A program made the position numbers and the translations under genes. Positions 1 to 9,854 of a stretch of 64,000 bases of DNA are shown here, piece by piece (position 1 is the stretch's first letter; each line of letters starts with the position of its first letter). The stretch is from Acinetobacter suaedae (GTDB taxonomy: Bacteria; Pseudomonadota; Gammaproteobacteria; Pseudomonadales; Moraxellaceae), in assembly GCF_008630915.1 (NCBI RefSeq), contig NZ_CP043909.1, forward strand, positions 620,001-684,000, read 5' to 3'. The notes beneath the pieces were generated by a model. It was not told the origin of the DNA, ran no database searches, and was given only the letters and a program-made list of their open reading frames with translations.

Positions 1-365
1 CAAAAACCACGTTTGATCGAGTATGGGTCTTGATCTACATCATCGACATGACGGTGATGGGTACGGTGTCCAGAAGCCCAGAACAAAATACTATTTTGAA
101 CGGCAAAAGTTCCACCAATCATCAACAGAATTTTTAAGGGTAAAGATGCCTCATAAGCACGGTGTGCCCATAAGCGATGATAACCCGCAGTAATGCCTAG
201 ACTACTTAATGCTAAGAGAAAGAATAAACTTACCCATGCGCTTACACTAAAATCATAAAAATAAGCGTATAAAGGAATTAAAATAGCAGCAAGAATTGGG
301 GTTCCAATTAAGGTAATGCTAGCAGTCCAGTTAATGGGTGCTTTTTTGAGTGGGGCGGAATTCAT
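1..365 (-). CDS. Acyl-CoA (delta-9) fatty acid desaturase, N-terminal part
   Basis: The gene runs off the left edge; about 121 N-terminal residues are present. The translation starts MNSAPLKKAPINW, shows hydrophobic membrane segments and carries two histidine boxes, HRLWAHR and then HRTHHRHVD. These ligate the di-iron centre of membrane acyl-CoA desaturases (stearoyl-CoA desaturase family). The enzyme would put a double bond into saturated fatty acyl chains at the inner membrane and so adjust membrane fluidity. The third histidine box lies outside the window. The start is the ATG at 365-363. The family call is secure; substrate and exact regiochemistry are inferred. Confidence 0.9.
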   Translation of the reverse strand, partial: MNSAPLKKAPINWTASITLIGTPILAAILIPLYAYFYDFSVSAWVSLFFLLALSSLGITAGYHRLWAHRAYEASLPLKILLMIGGTFAVQNSILFWASGHRTHHRHVDDVDQDPYSIKRGF

Positions 366-576
366 ATCCGGCAGCGCTCCTAACGACCTTGTTTGCACAA
401 GATAATAAAACTAAACGAGATAGCAAGACCAATCTTCACGATATATTGCTATTTTAGCCCCGATATTAGCATGCTCAAATCAATAAGCACTAGTATTATT
501 CTACAGTTGTATCGAAAGAACAGTAACAGAATTCGTTTGCCGAACTGGCTAATTTATTAAAAGGTGAAATAAATCA

Positions 577-1104
577 ATGTCTGAGCAAATTATCGTGAAA
601 AATCCTATTTTCTCTATAAAGGCATTTGTTCACAAAACTTTAATATTTTCTACTGTTTTGATGGTGGCTGCTTGTCAGAGTCAACCACAAAAAGTGCAAA
701 AAAATACCTTACAACCTAAACCGGCTAATACACTTCCACCGATGCAGGTTCGTAAGAGTAGTGATGGAGTTCAAGATGTAGACTGGCAAATTACCACCAT
801 CCAAAACAAGCGGGCGTTATTCTTTAACCAATATCCAAGTTTTACTTTAAACTCTGTGAGCAAAAGTGTATCTGGGCATACGGGATGTAATAATATCTAT
901 GGGCGTTATCGCTATGATTTCGCTCAGCGTAAACTTGATTTTGATGTAAGAGCGGGGCATTACAGTTGTAATAAGGCCTTGGCACAAGAAGCAGATTTGA
1001 TGGATGCGCTTCAACGTGTTGAGCGTTTTCAATATGATGGAACAAACCTCTATCTATTGGATGCTAGAGGACAACGCTTAATACAAGCACAACGTAAGAA
1101 ATAA
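577..1104 (+). CDS. META-domain (HslJ-like) lipoprotein
   Basis: A 175-residue protein with a late lipobox, LMVAAC, giving a lipidated Cys at about residue 33, so it should be anchored in the outer or inner membrane facing the periplasm. After a low-complexity linker, residues 70-172 read as a META domain: W at the domain start, SGHTGCNNIYGRY, a second conserved Cys in HYSCNKA, and E-x-D-L-MDAL. META proteins such as HslJ are linked to stress and novobiocin tolerance, but their molecular role is unknown. The N-terminal stretch before the hydrophobic segment is unusually long for a lipoprotein signal, so the true start may be internal. It is monocistronic, with a terminator directly after it. 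Confidence 0.8.
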   Translation: MSEQIIVKNPIFSIKAFVHKTLIFSTVLMVAACQSQPQKVQKNTLQPKPANTLPPMQVRKSSDGVQDVDWQITTIQNKRALFFNQYPSFTLNSVSKSVSGHTGCNNIYGRYRYDFAQRKLDFDVRAGHYSCNKALAQEADLMDALQRVERFQYDGTNLYLLDARGQRLIQAQRKK

Positions 1105-1110
1105 TGTTAG

Positions 1111-1137
1111 AAGGTGGAGTGGTCTCCACCTTTTTTA
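1111..1137 (+). terminator. Rho-independent terminator after the META lipoprotein
   Basis: A 9-bp perfect stem (AAGGTGGAG/CTCCACCTT) with a four-base loop is followed by six T. It lies between convergent genes. Confidence 0.88.
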
Positions 1138-1854
1138 TTATGATAAATGCTGCAACATTGTTTGGGGAATATCCGTAATCAAACCTTGAATATCAAGTTG
1201 TTGTAAATGAATTGCACGTTCAACATCATTTACTGTCCAAACACTAATATCTAATCGTGCTTGTTGGGTGAGTTGAATGATTTCATCTGTTGCGAGCTGA
1301 TCTTTCCAACCGATTTGATGACATTGATATTGATGTGCAAGTTCGATTGCGTATTCACCGATCGGAGCTTCGACCAAGAGTCCTCGTTTAAAAAGACTTT
1401 GATGTTGTTGTAATGCATCTAAAATTTTTATATCAAAGCTGGTAATGGTTGCTGTTTTTTCAAAACCTTGTAGTTCTTGCTGTAGTTTTATAATCAGCCG
1501 TTCAGCCGCAGCCTCATCAACGACTGATTTTACTTCAACTTCGATATGCTCAAAGTCGATTAAACAATCCATAACCTGTTTTAAACTCGGCGTAAATTCC
1601 TCAGTTTTCCAGTCTTGCCACTGATGGCGATGATCAAATTGTTGGGCTTCTAGCAGATTACAACTTTCTACATGTTGTAAGCGACCAGCAGTACGAACAA
1701 AATCATCATCATGAATTACGATGAGTTGGTCATCTTTAAGCTGACGAACGTCAAACTCGACTGCACGAATGCCAAGCCCATGCAGATAGTGGAATCCACC
1801 TAAGGTATTTTCAGGTGCTTCACCACGCGCACCACGATGACCAATAATTCGCAT
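1138..1854 (-). CDS. Glycerophosphodiester phosphodiesterase (cytoplasmic, UgpQ-like)
   Basis: A 238-residue protein starting MRIIGHRGARGEAPENT, the GDPD signature. The HRG motif holds the first catalytic His, and E-N-T supplies a metal ligand. Later the VEFDVR and VIHDDD motifs complete the metal and substrate site. It hydrolyses glycerophosphodiesters such as glycerophosphocholine to glycerol-3-phosphate and an alcohol. There is no signal peptide, so it resembles the cytosolic UgpQ type rather than periplasmic GlpQ. It lies 22 bp downstream of the adenosyltransferase gene on the same strand and may be co-transcribed, although no functional link is evident. Confidence 0.9.
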   Translation of the reverse strand: MRIIGHRGARGEAPENTLGGFHYLHGLGIRAVEFDVRQLKDDQLIVIHDDDFVRTAGRLQHVESCNLLEAQQFDHRHQWQDWKTEEFTPSLKQVMDCLIDFEHIEVEVKSVVDEAAAERLIIKLQQELQGFEKTATITSFDIKILDALQQHQSLFKRGLLVEAPIGEYAIELAHQYQCHQIGWKDQLATDEIIQLTQQARLDISVWTVNDVERAIHLQQLDIQGLITDIPQTMLQHLS

Positions 1855-1876
1855 CTTTTATTCACCTTGGCAATGG

Positions 1877-2464
1877 TTATGCTGGATCGATACTGTCATT
1901 AATATTTTTTTGCCACAACACTTCGCTACCACCTTCAGCACGTTGCAAGGCACGTGAGGCAACAAACAACCAGTCGGATAAACGATTCAGTAATTGTAAG
2001 GCTGTTGCTTGGATATTTTTGTCACGATTGTGTACCGACAATAAAGCACGTTCAGCACGACGACATACCGCACGGGCTTGATGGGCATAGCTACATGCCA
2101 AACTTCCTGATGGCAAAATGAAGTCTTTTAACATCGGTAAAGACTCATTCATGTGATCAATTTCTTGTTCCAGAAAGTCGATGCATACAGGTTGAAGTAA
2201 ATGATAGTTTGGAATGCAAACTTCACCACCTAAATCAAATAACCAATGTTGAATCAAGCTTAAACTTTTATCCCAATCCGCTTTATTTTCAATTTGGCTG
2301 GCACTGATTTGTGCGCGAAGTACACCAATGGTTGCATTGAGTTCATCGACATCACCGAGCGCAGCAATGCGTAAATCATCTTTGGCAACGCGGGAACCAT
2401 CTCCCAGACCTGTGGTACCTGAGTCACCTGTACGTGTATAGATTTTACTTAAACGATGTCCCAT
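1877..2464 (-). CDS. PduO-type cob(I)alamin adenosyltransferase
   Basis: A 195-residue protein with the PduO/MMAB signature: KIYTRTGDSGTTGLGDGSRV near the N-terminus (ATP-binding region), then LGDVDELNATIG, and ARAVCRRAERAL, R-L-S-D-W-L-F in the C-terminal helices. It transfers the adenosyl group of ATP to cob(I)alamin to make adenosylcobalamin. It sits behind the cobalamin receptor gene, which fits uptake followed by activation of the cofactor. A hairpin with a T-tract lies between the two genes, so expression may depend on read-through or on its own promoter. Confidence 0.92.
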   Translation of the reverse strand: MGHRLSKIYTRTGDSGTTGLGDGSRVAKDDLRIAALGDVDELNATIGVLRAQISASQIENKADWDKSLSLIQHWLFDLGGEVCIPNYHLLQPVCIDFLEQEIDHMNESLPMLKDFILPSGSLACSYAHQARAVCRRAERALLSVHNRDKNIQATALQLLNRLSDWLFVASRALQRAEGGSEVLWQKNINDSIDPA

Positions 2465-2484
2465 AGTTTTGTTTCTCTGATCCT

Positions 2485-2524
2485 GAAAATAAAAAGGGGA
2501 TAATGTCGGTCAGAACATTACCCC
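2485..2524 (-). terminator. Probable intrinsic terminator after the btuB-type gene
   Basis: Read on the minus strand: GGGGTAATGT, an 8-base loop, then ACATTATCCCC and a T-rich tract. The stem has one bulged base. It lies between the receptor gene and the adenosyltransferase gene and would reduce read-through. Confidence 0.7.
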
Positions 2525-2567
2525 GAAACTGGAGTGAAGAAAATGTTTTTATTATTTTAGAGCACGA

Positions 2568-4424
2568 TTAATAACGGAATGTGACACCGGCAGAAGCTAA
2601 ACGACCACCGTTGATGTAGTAAACATCACTACCGTTATAAGCAGTTTTGTAGTTTACATCACCGATATTTTCGATATTAGTAAAGATTTTTATCATTGGT
2701 GTCGGCTGCCAATATGCATTTACGTTAGTCGTAACATAACCTGGTGTTGTGGTTGGTGTTGTGGAAGGCCAGTCTGCAAAATCTTTAGATTTAGATTTAG
2801 CAACGATAGATGCTGAAATACCGTAGATTCCATCATCCCAACCAGTGGTTAAAGTCAAACTTTGTTTCGGGCGACGATTTAACTCTTTATTTGTTTCGTC
2901 ATCTTTGGCTTGAACGTAGGCATATGTTGTATTTAAAAACAATTCATCCTGTTGCCATTTAAATGACGCTTCGCCACCTGTGAACGTTGCCTTGTTAATA
3001 TTGATTAGCTTACCTGCTTGGAGGCTAATTAAATTATCAACTTTATTACGGTAAACAGATAAACCTAAATCAATACCGTAGTTTAGTTTTTGATCCACAC
3101 CAATTTCATAAGAAAAACTTTCTTCTGGTTTTAGGTCAGGATTAGCACCCCAAGACATTGCATATAAATCATTTGTGGTTGGAGCACGGAATGCAGAACC
3201 AATATTCGCATAAACACTTGTAAGTGGTAATATTTGGTATCTGATCGCACCTTGACCTACGGTATGTGAGCCAAACTTTTCGTTATCTTCAACACGAACA
3301 CCAACTTGAGTTTCTATACCATTTTGTTGATATTGATGCTGGAGAAAATAACCGACGGTATCTACAGATTCTTTGTATTTAACGTCTTCTCCCCCCCAAA
3401 GATTTTTTGAGTACACATCACCTTTAATATCTTTGTATGTTGAACCCACTAAAATATTTTGAGTAGGGGTCATTTGCCATTTCGTATAAAGTTCAGCTTC
3501 TTGTGTAGTGCTGTAAACGTAGTCTGGTGAGTTATTTTGGTTCAAATCATCTTTGAACTGAGATAAGCGAGCGTGAATAGCTACATTATCAAGAATATTT
3601 ACACGACCTTTTATGTTAATCACTTCATTTTTGAAGTCTTGAGAAACTAAGTTGCCATAGTTGTCATAGTCACTATAGCCTTCGTTTTCACTATAGTCGA
3701 CAGACGCTGCAAATTGCTCTTTTTCAACACCAAATTTTGCACTATAGCCTTTTTGATCAAAGCTCGCTTTTTTATTGTCTTTTGCATCAGTCACTGGAGT
3801 GCCATCAGTTTCTAAGCGTTGCCCACGAATTTGAGCATAAAAACCATTTTCAGCAAGATCTGCGCCAATGACTGATTTATACGTTTTGTTCTCACCAATT
3901 TCACCTGTTACAAATGCTGAAGTTTTTTCAGGTGTTTTTGAAATTAGTTGTACCACACCACCAATTGCATCGGTTCCATATAAAACAGAGGCTGGGCCTT
4001 TTAATACTTCAATCTGTTTAATATCTGTTGTATCAACAAATGGCAGTGAAGCAGCTCCTGAAGAGCCTGTATTTAAGCGGACGCCGTCACGTAGAATTAG
4101 TGTATGGGTTGAGTTTGTACCACGTGTAAAAATTGATGCTGCTTGGCCGTAACCGCCAGTCTGTACCATATTGATTGAAGCATCGGTCTGAAGTAGCTGC
4201 GGTAAAGAAGCAATAGGAGATTGTTCAAGAATTTTAGGTTCAATAATATTGATACGTGCAGGAACCTCACTAATTTTTTGTTCACTACGAGATGCCGTGA
4301 CAACAATCGTATCAAGCGTTGTTACTTTATTTGTTGATTGATCTTGAGCAAAGGTAGTAGAGGAAAACCCCATCGCAATAGCGATAGCACCAACGAGGCG
4401 AGTTGGTTGAAAGACAGTAGACAT
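2568..4424 (-). CDS. btuB: TonB-dependent vitamin B12 receptor (BtuB-like)
   Basis: A 618-residue outer-membrane receptor. After a signal peptide ending near STTFAQ comes a TonB-box-like segment (LDTIVVTAS), a plug domain (IFTRGTNSTHTLILRDG, VLKGPASVLYGTDAIGGVVQLI), then a 22-strand-type barrel ending in an aromatic residue pair (FRY). TonB energises uptake of the ligand. The ligand is inferred from the cobalamin riboswitch directly upstream and from the adenosyltransferase gene downstream. I chose the ATG at 4424 because GGAG lies five bases upstream; another in-frame ATG at 4439 has a poorer site. Confidence 0.9.
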   Translation of the reverse strand: MSTVFQPTRLVGAIAIAMGFSSTTFAQDQSTNKVTTLDTIVVTASRSEQKISEVPARINIIEPKILEQSPIASLPQLLQTDASINMVQTGGYGQAASIFTRGTNSTHTLILRDGVRLNTGSSGAASLPFVDTTDIKQIEVLKGPASVLYGTDAIGGVVQLISKTPEKTSAFVTGEIGENKTYKSVIGADLAENGFYAQIRGQRLETDGTPVTDAKDNKKASFDQKGYSAKFGVEKEQFAASVDYSENEGYSDYDNYGNLVSQDFKNEVINIKGRVNILDNVAIHARLSQFKDDLNQNNSPDYVYSTTQEAELYTKWQMTPTQNILVGSTYKDIKGDVYSKNLWGGEDVKYKESVDTVGYFLQHQYQQNGIETQVGVRVEDNEKFGSHTVGQGAIRYQILPLTSVYANIGSAFRAPTTNDLYAMSWGANPDLKPEESFSYEIGVDQKLNYGIDLGLSVYRNKVDNLISLQAGKLININKATFTGGEASFKWQQDELFLNTTYAYVQAKDDETNKELNRRPKQSLTLTTGWDDGIYGISASIVAKSKSKDFADWPSTTPTTTPGYVTTNVNAYWQPTPMIKIFTNIENIGDVNYKTAYNGSDVYYINGGRLASAGVTFRY

Positions 4425-4469
4425 GCATGCTCCAGACATTCACCCGTCGTGAATGATAATGTGGAAATA

Positions 4470-4640
4470 AACAACAAGCAGGTCTCCGGACTTCACTATA
4501 TCATCACAAGAATGATGCTATTAATCATCTTCCCACATCATTCTGATGCAGTGATTTGGCGTAGAGCTAAGATTAATAATACGGTGTTACCGTTGCGAGG
4601 GCAGTGTTAGAATTCCACCAACTTCCCTATAAGCAAAAGA
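4470..4640 (-). ncRNA. Cobalamin (B12) riboswitch
   Basis: Read on the minus strand, the leader of the receptor gene contains GGGAAGTTGGTGGAATTC, then CACTGCCCTCGCAACGGTA, and further down the B12-box-like AAGTCCGGAGACCTGCTT (4476-4494). These match the conserved core of the AdoCbl riboswitch family in order and spacing. Binding of adenosylcobalamin should lower receptor expression, probably at translation, because the B12 box lies only about 50 bases before the start codon. The outer boundaries are approximate. Confidence 0.9.
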
Positions 4641-4791
4641 ATTTGCTTTAGACTTGTTGCAAGATTACGCAAAGTATAAAGTGTTAACGTTTTTTAAACA
4701 ATTGCATTTCGAAATCAACTTTTCCCCAATCAGGTCAAATTGCTTTACAATGCGAAAGTTTTAAAATATTCAAATTAAAATTGGATAGAGC

Positions 4792-5451
4792 ATGCGCCAA
4801 CATCAACTGCGAACTCGCGCCAAAATTTGTGGTATTACTCGACTACAAGATGTTCAAGCTGTAGTACAAGCAGGGGCGGATGCAATCGGTTTTGTATTTT
4901 TTCCGCCAAGCCCTCGTCATGTCAGCATCGAACAAGCAAAAGTATTGGCAAATGCAGTACCCGCTTATGTTCAGTTGGTTGGTTTATTTGTAAATGCAAG
5001 CGTAGAAGAAATACAAACAGTGCTTGATTCAGTTCCTTTGGATGTATTACAACTGCATGGAGATGAAACTCCTGAACTGTGCCAACAGATTGCTCAGCAA
5101 TGTAAACGTCGTTGGTACAAAGCGATTCAGGTTAAACCTGATTTAGATATTTTGACCGAAATTCAACGTTATCAAGCTGTCGGAGCTAGTGCTGTTCTCT
5201 TGGATGCATGGCATCCTGAATTAAAAGGTGGCACTGGTCATTGCTTTGATTGGAATAAATTCCCTCAAATTGAAATTCCACTAATCTTGGCAGGGGGCTT
5301 AACCCCTGAAAATGTGAGTGAAGCTATTGATACTACAGCGGCTTTTGCTGTAGATGTCAGCGGAGGCGTCGAGTCCGCAAAAGGTATAAAAGACCAACAA
5401 CTCATTGAAAAATTTATGCAAGGAGTCCAACGTGGATCAGCAAAACCTTAG
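4792..5451 (+). CDS. trpF: Phosphoribosylanthranilate isomerase
   Basis: A 219-residue TIM-barrel protein with the TrpF signatures KICGITR (catalytic Cys), [22 protein letters not shown], and a C-terminal phosphate-binding region, [10 protein letters not shown] and VDVSGGVE. It carries out the Amadori rearrangement of phosphoribosylanthranilate in tryptophan synthesis. Its 3' end overlaps trpB by 20 bp, so the two are probably translationally coupled. The start ATG is preceded by GATAGAGC, a modest ribosome site. Confidence 0.96.
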   Translation: MRQHQLRTRAKICGITRLQDVQAVVQAGADAIGFVFFPPSPRHVSIEQAKVLANAVPAYVQLVGLFVNASVEEIQTVLDSVPLDVLQLHGDETPELCQQIAQQCKRRWYKAIQVKPDLDILTEIQRYQAVGASAVLLDAWHPELKGGTGHCFDWNKFPQIEIPLILAGGLTPENVSEAIDTTAAFAVDVSGGVESAKGIKDQQLIEKFMQGVQRGSAKP

Positions 5452-6676
5452 TCAACAAAATCAGGCGATTGACTACACCCAGTTTCCAGATGCCCAAGGG
5501 CATTTTGGTATTCATGGTGGGCGTTTTGTGTCAGAAACGCTTATGGCTGCACTTGAAGACTTAGAAAGTCTTTATGGTCGTATGAAAAATGATGCTCAGT
5601 TTCTAGCAGAGTTTGATCGTGATCTTGCGTTTTATGTTGGTCGTCCTAGTCCTCTTTATTATGCTGAGCGATGGTCTCAGCACCTCGGCGGTGCGCAAAT
5701 TTACCTGAAACGTGAAGACCTGAATCATACAGGTTCGCACAAAGTGAATAACACCATTGGTCAAGCGTTATTGGCAAAGTTGTCAGGTAAGAAGCGTATC
5801 ATCGCGGAAACAGGTGCAGGTCAACACGGTGTGGCGACAGCTACAATCGCCGCACGGTTGGGCATGGAATGTGTGGTATATATGGGCGCTGAAGACGTAA
5901 AACGTCAAGCCATGAATGTATACCGTATGCGTTTGTTGGGTGCGACCGTAGTTCCAGTGCAAAGTGGTTCAAAAACATTGAAAGATGCCATGAATGAAGC
6001 GATGCGTGACTGGGTAACCAATGTTGATAGCACCTATTATGTGATTGGAACGGTTGCAGGGCCACATCCATATCCGCAACTTGTTCGCGATTTCCAGTCG
6101 ATTATTGGTCGTGAAGCACGTCGTCAAATCCAGGAACAGGCAGGGCGTTTGCCAGATGCTTTGGTCGCTTGTGTAGGCGGTGGTTCAAATGCGATGGGCT
6201 TGTTCTATCCATTCTTGAATGATCAAGATGTGAAAATGTATGGTGTTGAAGCCGCAGGTTATGGCATTGAAACGGGTAAACACTCTGCGCCGTTGAATGC
6301 AGGACATGTGGGTGTATTACACGGTAACCGTACTTATTTGATGTCAGATGCGCAAGGTCAGATCATTGAAACACACAGTATTTCTGCGGGTCTGGACTAT
6401 CCGGGCGTTGGTCCGGAGCATAGTTTCCTCAAAGACATGAACCGTGTGGAATATGTACCGATCAATGATGATGAGGCCTTACAAGGTTTCCGTGATTTGA
6501 CTAAGATTGAAGGGATTATTCCTGCACTAGAAAGCTCACATGCGATGGCTTATGTCACCAAACTTGCGCCAACCATGTCAAAGGATCAGATCATTATTGC
6601 AACGGTTTCAGGCCGTGGTGATAAAGACTTGATGACGGTTGCACGTATTGATGGTGTTGAAATGGTTGAGATGTAA
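5432..6676 (+). CDS. trpB: Tryptophan synthase beta chain
   Basis: A 414-residue PLP enzyme with the invariant HTGSHKVNN (Schiff-base Lys), [11 protein letters not shown] and VGGGSNAMG phosphate-binding motifs. It condenses indole and serine to tryptophan, normally in a complex with TrpA. I chose the GTG at 5432, since AGGAG at 5420-5424 is well spaced; an upstream in-frame TTG at 5405 lacks such a site. The gene overlaps trpF. Its partner trpA lies about 13 kb away at 20027, with a T6SS island between them. Confidence 0.96.
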   Translation: MDQQNLSQQNQAIDYTQFPDAQGHFGIHGGRFVSETLMAALEDLESLYGRMKNDAQFLAEFDRDLAFYVGRPSPLYYAERWSQHLGGAQIYLKREDLNHTGSHKVNNTIGQALLAKLSGKKRIIAETGAGQHGVATATIAARLGMECVVYMGAEDVKRQAMNVYRMRLLGATVVPVQSGSKTLKDAMNEAMRDWVTNVDSTYYVIGTVAGPHPYPQLVRDFQSIIGREARRQIQEQAGRLPDALVACVGGGSNAMGLFYPFLNDQDVKMYGVEAAGYGIETGKHSAPLNAGHVGVLHGNRTYLMSDAQGQIIETHSISAGLDYPGVGPEHSFLKDMNRVEYVPINDDEALQGFRDLTKIEGIIPALESSHAMAYVTKLAPTMSKDQIIIATVSGRGDKDLMTVARIDGVEMVEM

Positions 6677-6685
6677 ATCTCACTG

Positions 6686-6719
6686 AAAAAATAGGGAGGC
6701 ATTTGCCTCCCTATTTTTT
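6686..6719. terminator. Bidirectional terminator between trpB and the 5'-nucleotidase gene
   Basis: A 10-bp perfect stem (ATAGGGAGGC/GCCTCCCTAT) with the loop ATTT, flanked by A-runs and T-runs on both sides. It can end both convergent transcripts. Confidence 0.92.
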
Positions 6720-6725
6720 GTAGAG

Positions 6726-8501
6726 CTATGGGATTAGTTTGATTCGATCTGTCTTTGGTGCGGTCAGTGGAGAGTTCTGGCTGATATAACGCTCTAACAC
6801 GTCAATATCTTGACCTCCCCCAATAGGATTTTTACCCTGTTTTAAAACCGTGAAGTTATCACCACCATCGGCAATAAAGCTGTTCACAGTAACGCGATAA
6901 GTCTGGGTATCGACCAATGCTTGTCCAGCAATCATAATATTGCTAGCACGAGGTGATACTGAAGCATCTTGTTTATAGGAATAACTCAATTCTTTCGATG
7001 GTTGTAGTATTCGAGGAGTGCCTGCATTTGCCCCAGACCATTGTTGTTCTAATAGTTCACGGATTTGTTTGCCTGTTAAGCTGAGCGTGACCAACGAATT
7101 TCCAAAGGGTTGGACACTGAATACATCTCCGAAGGTAATTTCATTGTTGTTATTAATCAATAAATCTGCGCGAACGCCACCTGAATTCATCAAGGTAAAA
7201 TCTGACCCTTGGTTGCTGGCTGCAAGTGCAGCTGCTTGTTGCGCATCTGCGATCAAATTACCCAACGCAGTTTCACCACTTTCAGTACGATTGCGATCAA
7301 TGACACTGGTTGCTGAGCCGACCACACGTGAAGAAATGGTCGCTACCGCAGGGCGATATTTATCTAAAATTGCTTCAATGCTCGGTGTTTTGCTAAATTT
7401 TTGATAAAGATCTGTGAGGTTGACTGTCGTTGTACCAGAGGTATAGCTTTCACTTTGTACAGGAACTTGAGAAGCATCTTTTTTGATGACATCACCAGTT
7501 TTTCCATCGAGTTCAAGTTGGATATTGGTAATGATCGTGCCGTATTGACCTGCTGAGGTGAGTAGAAAAGGTTTGGCTGGATTTTTGGTTGCATAATCAC
7601 ATATATAGGATTGATGGGTGTGACCAGAAACAACGACATCTACGGCTGGATCGAGACGTTCAAGCACGTCGATCAGTGGCCCACTCAGACCTTCACATGT
7701 TTTTTGATTAAACTTGGTACTAGGAGCCACCCCTTCGTGTACCACCATCACAATTGCTTCAATACCTTGTTTTTTTAATTCTGGAATCAACGCATTGACG
7801 GTATCTGCTTCGTCATGGAAATTTACATCGGTAATACCTGCCGCAGAAACAATACTTGGTGTCGCTTCGAGTGTTAAACCAATGAAGGCGACTGGAATAC
7901 CACCATAAGTTTTGACTTTATAGGCAGGGAACAAGGTCTTTTGGGGATCAGCTTTCATCGAAACATTCGCTGCCAAAAATTCAAACTTTGCCCCAGAGAA
8001 GTTTGGATTAATTTGACAAGGTTTTGTGGTGGTGTATTGCTGGCAACCACCATTTTGTAAGCGGCGAAGTTCATCTGTCCCACGATCAAACTCATGGTTT
8101 CCAACCGCATTGAAATCAATTTGAATATCATTCATTGCTTCAATGGTAGGTTCATCTAAAAATAGTGATGAAATTAATGGTGAGGCACTAATCAAATCGC
8201 CAGCAGAAACGACCGCATTATTTGGATATTGGGCACGAAGTTTCTTAATTGCATCGGCAAAATAACTGACACCACCAACGGGAATGCGTACTGTTTGACT
8301 ATGATCATGTGGATCTTCAGCTTCAATAAACCGCTTCGGTGGCTCTAAATTTCCATGGAAGTCGTTGAAAGCAAGCACGTTAATCGTTTGATTTTTACGT
8401 TCAACTTTCGGTGACTGTTTATCATCATTGTCATTACAAGCAGTGAGTGCCAATAACATGACGCACAATGCATTTACCTTAAAAATAGTACGTGTTTTCA
8501 T
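6726..8501 (-). CDS. 5'-nucleotidase / UshA-family metallophosphatase lipoprotein
   Basis: A 591-residue protein with a lipoprotein signal (LLALTAC, Cys22). The N-terminal calcineurin-like metallophosphatase domain shows AFNDFHGN (about residues 45-51), VVSAGDLIS, VGNHEFDRG and VVSGHTHQSY, which together ligate two metals. The C-terminal 5'-nucleotidase domain includes TALGNLIADA, SGGVRADL and VNSFIADGGDNFTVL. It should dephosphorylate extracellular nucleotides at the cell envelope so that the nucleosides can be taken up. Lipid anchoring differs from E. coli UshA, which is soluble in the periplasm. It is convergent with trpB. Confidence 0.9.
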   Translation of the reverse strand: MKTRTIFKVNALCVMLLALTACNDNDDKQSPKVERKNQTINVLAFNDFHGNLEPPKRFIEAEDPHDHSQTVRIPVGGVSYFADAIKKLRAQYPNNAVVSAGDLISASPLISSLFLDEPTIEAMNDIQIDFNAVGNHEFDRGTDELRRLQNGGCQQYTTTKPCQINPNFSGAKFEFLAANVSMKADPQKTLFPAYKVKTYGGIPVAFIGLTLEATPSIVSAAGITDVNFHDEADTVNALIPELKKQGIEAIVMVVHEGVAPSTKFNQKTCEGLSGPLIDVLERLDPAVDVVVSGHTHQSYICDYATKNPAKPFLLTSAGQYGTIITNIQLELDGKTGDVIKKDASQVPVQSESYTSGTTTVNLTDLYQKFSKTPSIEAILDKYRPAVATISSRVVGSATSVIDRNRTESGETALGNLIADAQQAAALAASNQGSDFTLMNSGGVRADLLINNNNEITFGDVFSVQPFGNSLVTLSLTGKQIRELLEQQWSGANAGTPRILQPSKELSYSYKQDASVSPRASNIMIAGQALVDTQTYRVTVNSFIADGGDNFTVLKQGKNPIGGGQDIDVLERYISQNSPLTAPKTDRIKLIP

Positions 8502-8653
8502 GATTTTTTGATCAAGTGGTATAAGATTGTTTTTAAAGATAAAAGATCAGTATGAACCTTTGATGAAATAGTGAGCGATGATAGCTGTGCGTAGGTAGTA
8601 CATCGATTGGGGGTTACATCCAAGGAATTAATATTGATGCAAAAATGATAGTC

Positions 8654-8665
8654 AATTGTACAATT
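8654..8665. promoter_or_regulatory. 12-bp palindrome in a divergent intergenic region
   Basis: AATTGTACAATT is a perfect palindrome about 65 bp before the DUF2804 start. It could be an operator, but no regulator is identified. The rest of 8502-8729 shows nothing I can name. Confidence 0.25.
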
Positions 8666-8729
8666 TACCGTCTATTATTGGCGTGGATGTGATTAAGCAA
8701 CACGAAGCTGCAAAATCAAGGAACGAAAA

Positions 8730-9725
8730 ATGGATTTGATACAAGCCAATGGTCAGCCGCGTTATGGGCGTTTCGATCAAGTACCATCACGAATTAATAT
8801 CGACGACTATATTTATAAAACACCTTATGGTCAGGTGCTGAAAGGGTGGCGTAAGCACCTTAAGTATAAAAAATTCAAATTCTGTGGTTTGCAACATGCG
8901 CATTTTAGTATTGGAATTGCGATCGTTGATTTATCGTGGGCTGGACACGGCTTTTTCTATGTTTATGATCATCTATCAGGCAAAGTCATTGAGTGGAATG
9001 CAATTCAACCTTTGGCGATCAATACACAACTTGATGAACAACCCTTATTTAGCCAAAGTCATTTTAAAAAATCAGCCTATCAATTTGACATACAACATGC
9101 CAATGGCGTGCGCTATATTCAGGTCACGAAATACGGTGAGATACAACTGAAAGCGCGTATTTTTTGTGCTGGAACAGATGCACTAAGCTTGTGTAGCCCG
9201 ACAGGAATAAATGGTTGGACGTATACCCAAAAGCAAACAACGCTGGCGGTTGAGGGATTTTTTATCAGTCCTGATCAGCAACGGATAGAGTTCGATGCTC
9301 AAAGTCTGGCTGCATTAGATGATACCTGTGGTTTTTTACGGCCAGAAACGGCTTGGTTTTGGTTATCCTGTCAATTTCGTGATGCGCAGGGGCGCCGGAT
9401 TGGGCTTAATCTTGCATCAGGTGTCAATGAAAGTTTTGGCAATGAAAATGCCTTATGGGTGGATGGGCGTTTGTATCCACTCACAGATGTTTTGTTTGAA
9501 CAGCAGAATGAAAAAACATGGTCAATTCGTTCTTTGGGGGGCTGTTTAAACTTAGTTGTCGAAACAGGTTGGTGTCGTTTTGAAAATATTAATCTACGTT
9601 TAATCGGCAGTCAGTTTAATCAATGGCAAGCCAAAGTCAGTGGTACGATAGAACGTGAACAAATTGAATTGGTGCAGTTGGATCAGCAATATGGCTTGTT
9701 AGAACAGCATTATGCGAAGTGGTGA
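8730..9725 (+). CDS. DUF2804 domain protein
   Basis: A 331-residue protein without a signal peptide. The region FCGLQHAHFSIGIAIVDLSW and then GHGFFYVYDHLSGKVIEW, plus CGFLRPETAWFW and RRIGLNLASGVNES, match the general pattern of DUF2804 proteins, which are beta-rich and have no established function. The ATG at 8730 follows GGAACGAAAA. It appears to be transcribed alone. The family assignment rests on recalled motif patterns, so it is moderately secure. Confidence 0.75.
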   Translation: MDLIQANGQPRYGRFDQVPSRINIDDYIYKTPYGQVLKGWRKHLKYKKFKFCGLQHAHFSIGIAIVDLSWAGHGFFYVYDHLSGKVIEWNAIQPLAINTQLDEQPLFSQSHFKKSAYQFDIQHANGVRYIQVTKYGEIQLKARIFCAGTDALSLCSPTGINGWTYTQKQTTLAVEGFFISPDQQRIEFDAQSLAALDDTCGFLRPETAWFWLSCQFRDAQGRRIGLNLASGVNESFGNENALWVDGRLYPLTDVLFEQQNEKTWSIRSLGGCLNLVVETGWCRFENINLRLIGSQFNQWQAKVSGTIEREQIELVQLDQQYGLLEQHYAKW

Positions 9726-9854
9726 ATACAACAGTTTTTTTAATGGTAATGATTTGACTTACTACCTCTTTTTCCACAACAGTATGTTTTGTATACAGAA
9801 TGTTCTGGATCGTATAAAATATAGTGCTGATTAGGGATGATTTGATATAATATT

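Noticed and set aside
4338..4610. 90-codon plus-strand frame over the btuB start
   Set aside because: It overlaps the cobalamin riboswitch and the receptor start on the other strand.
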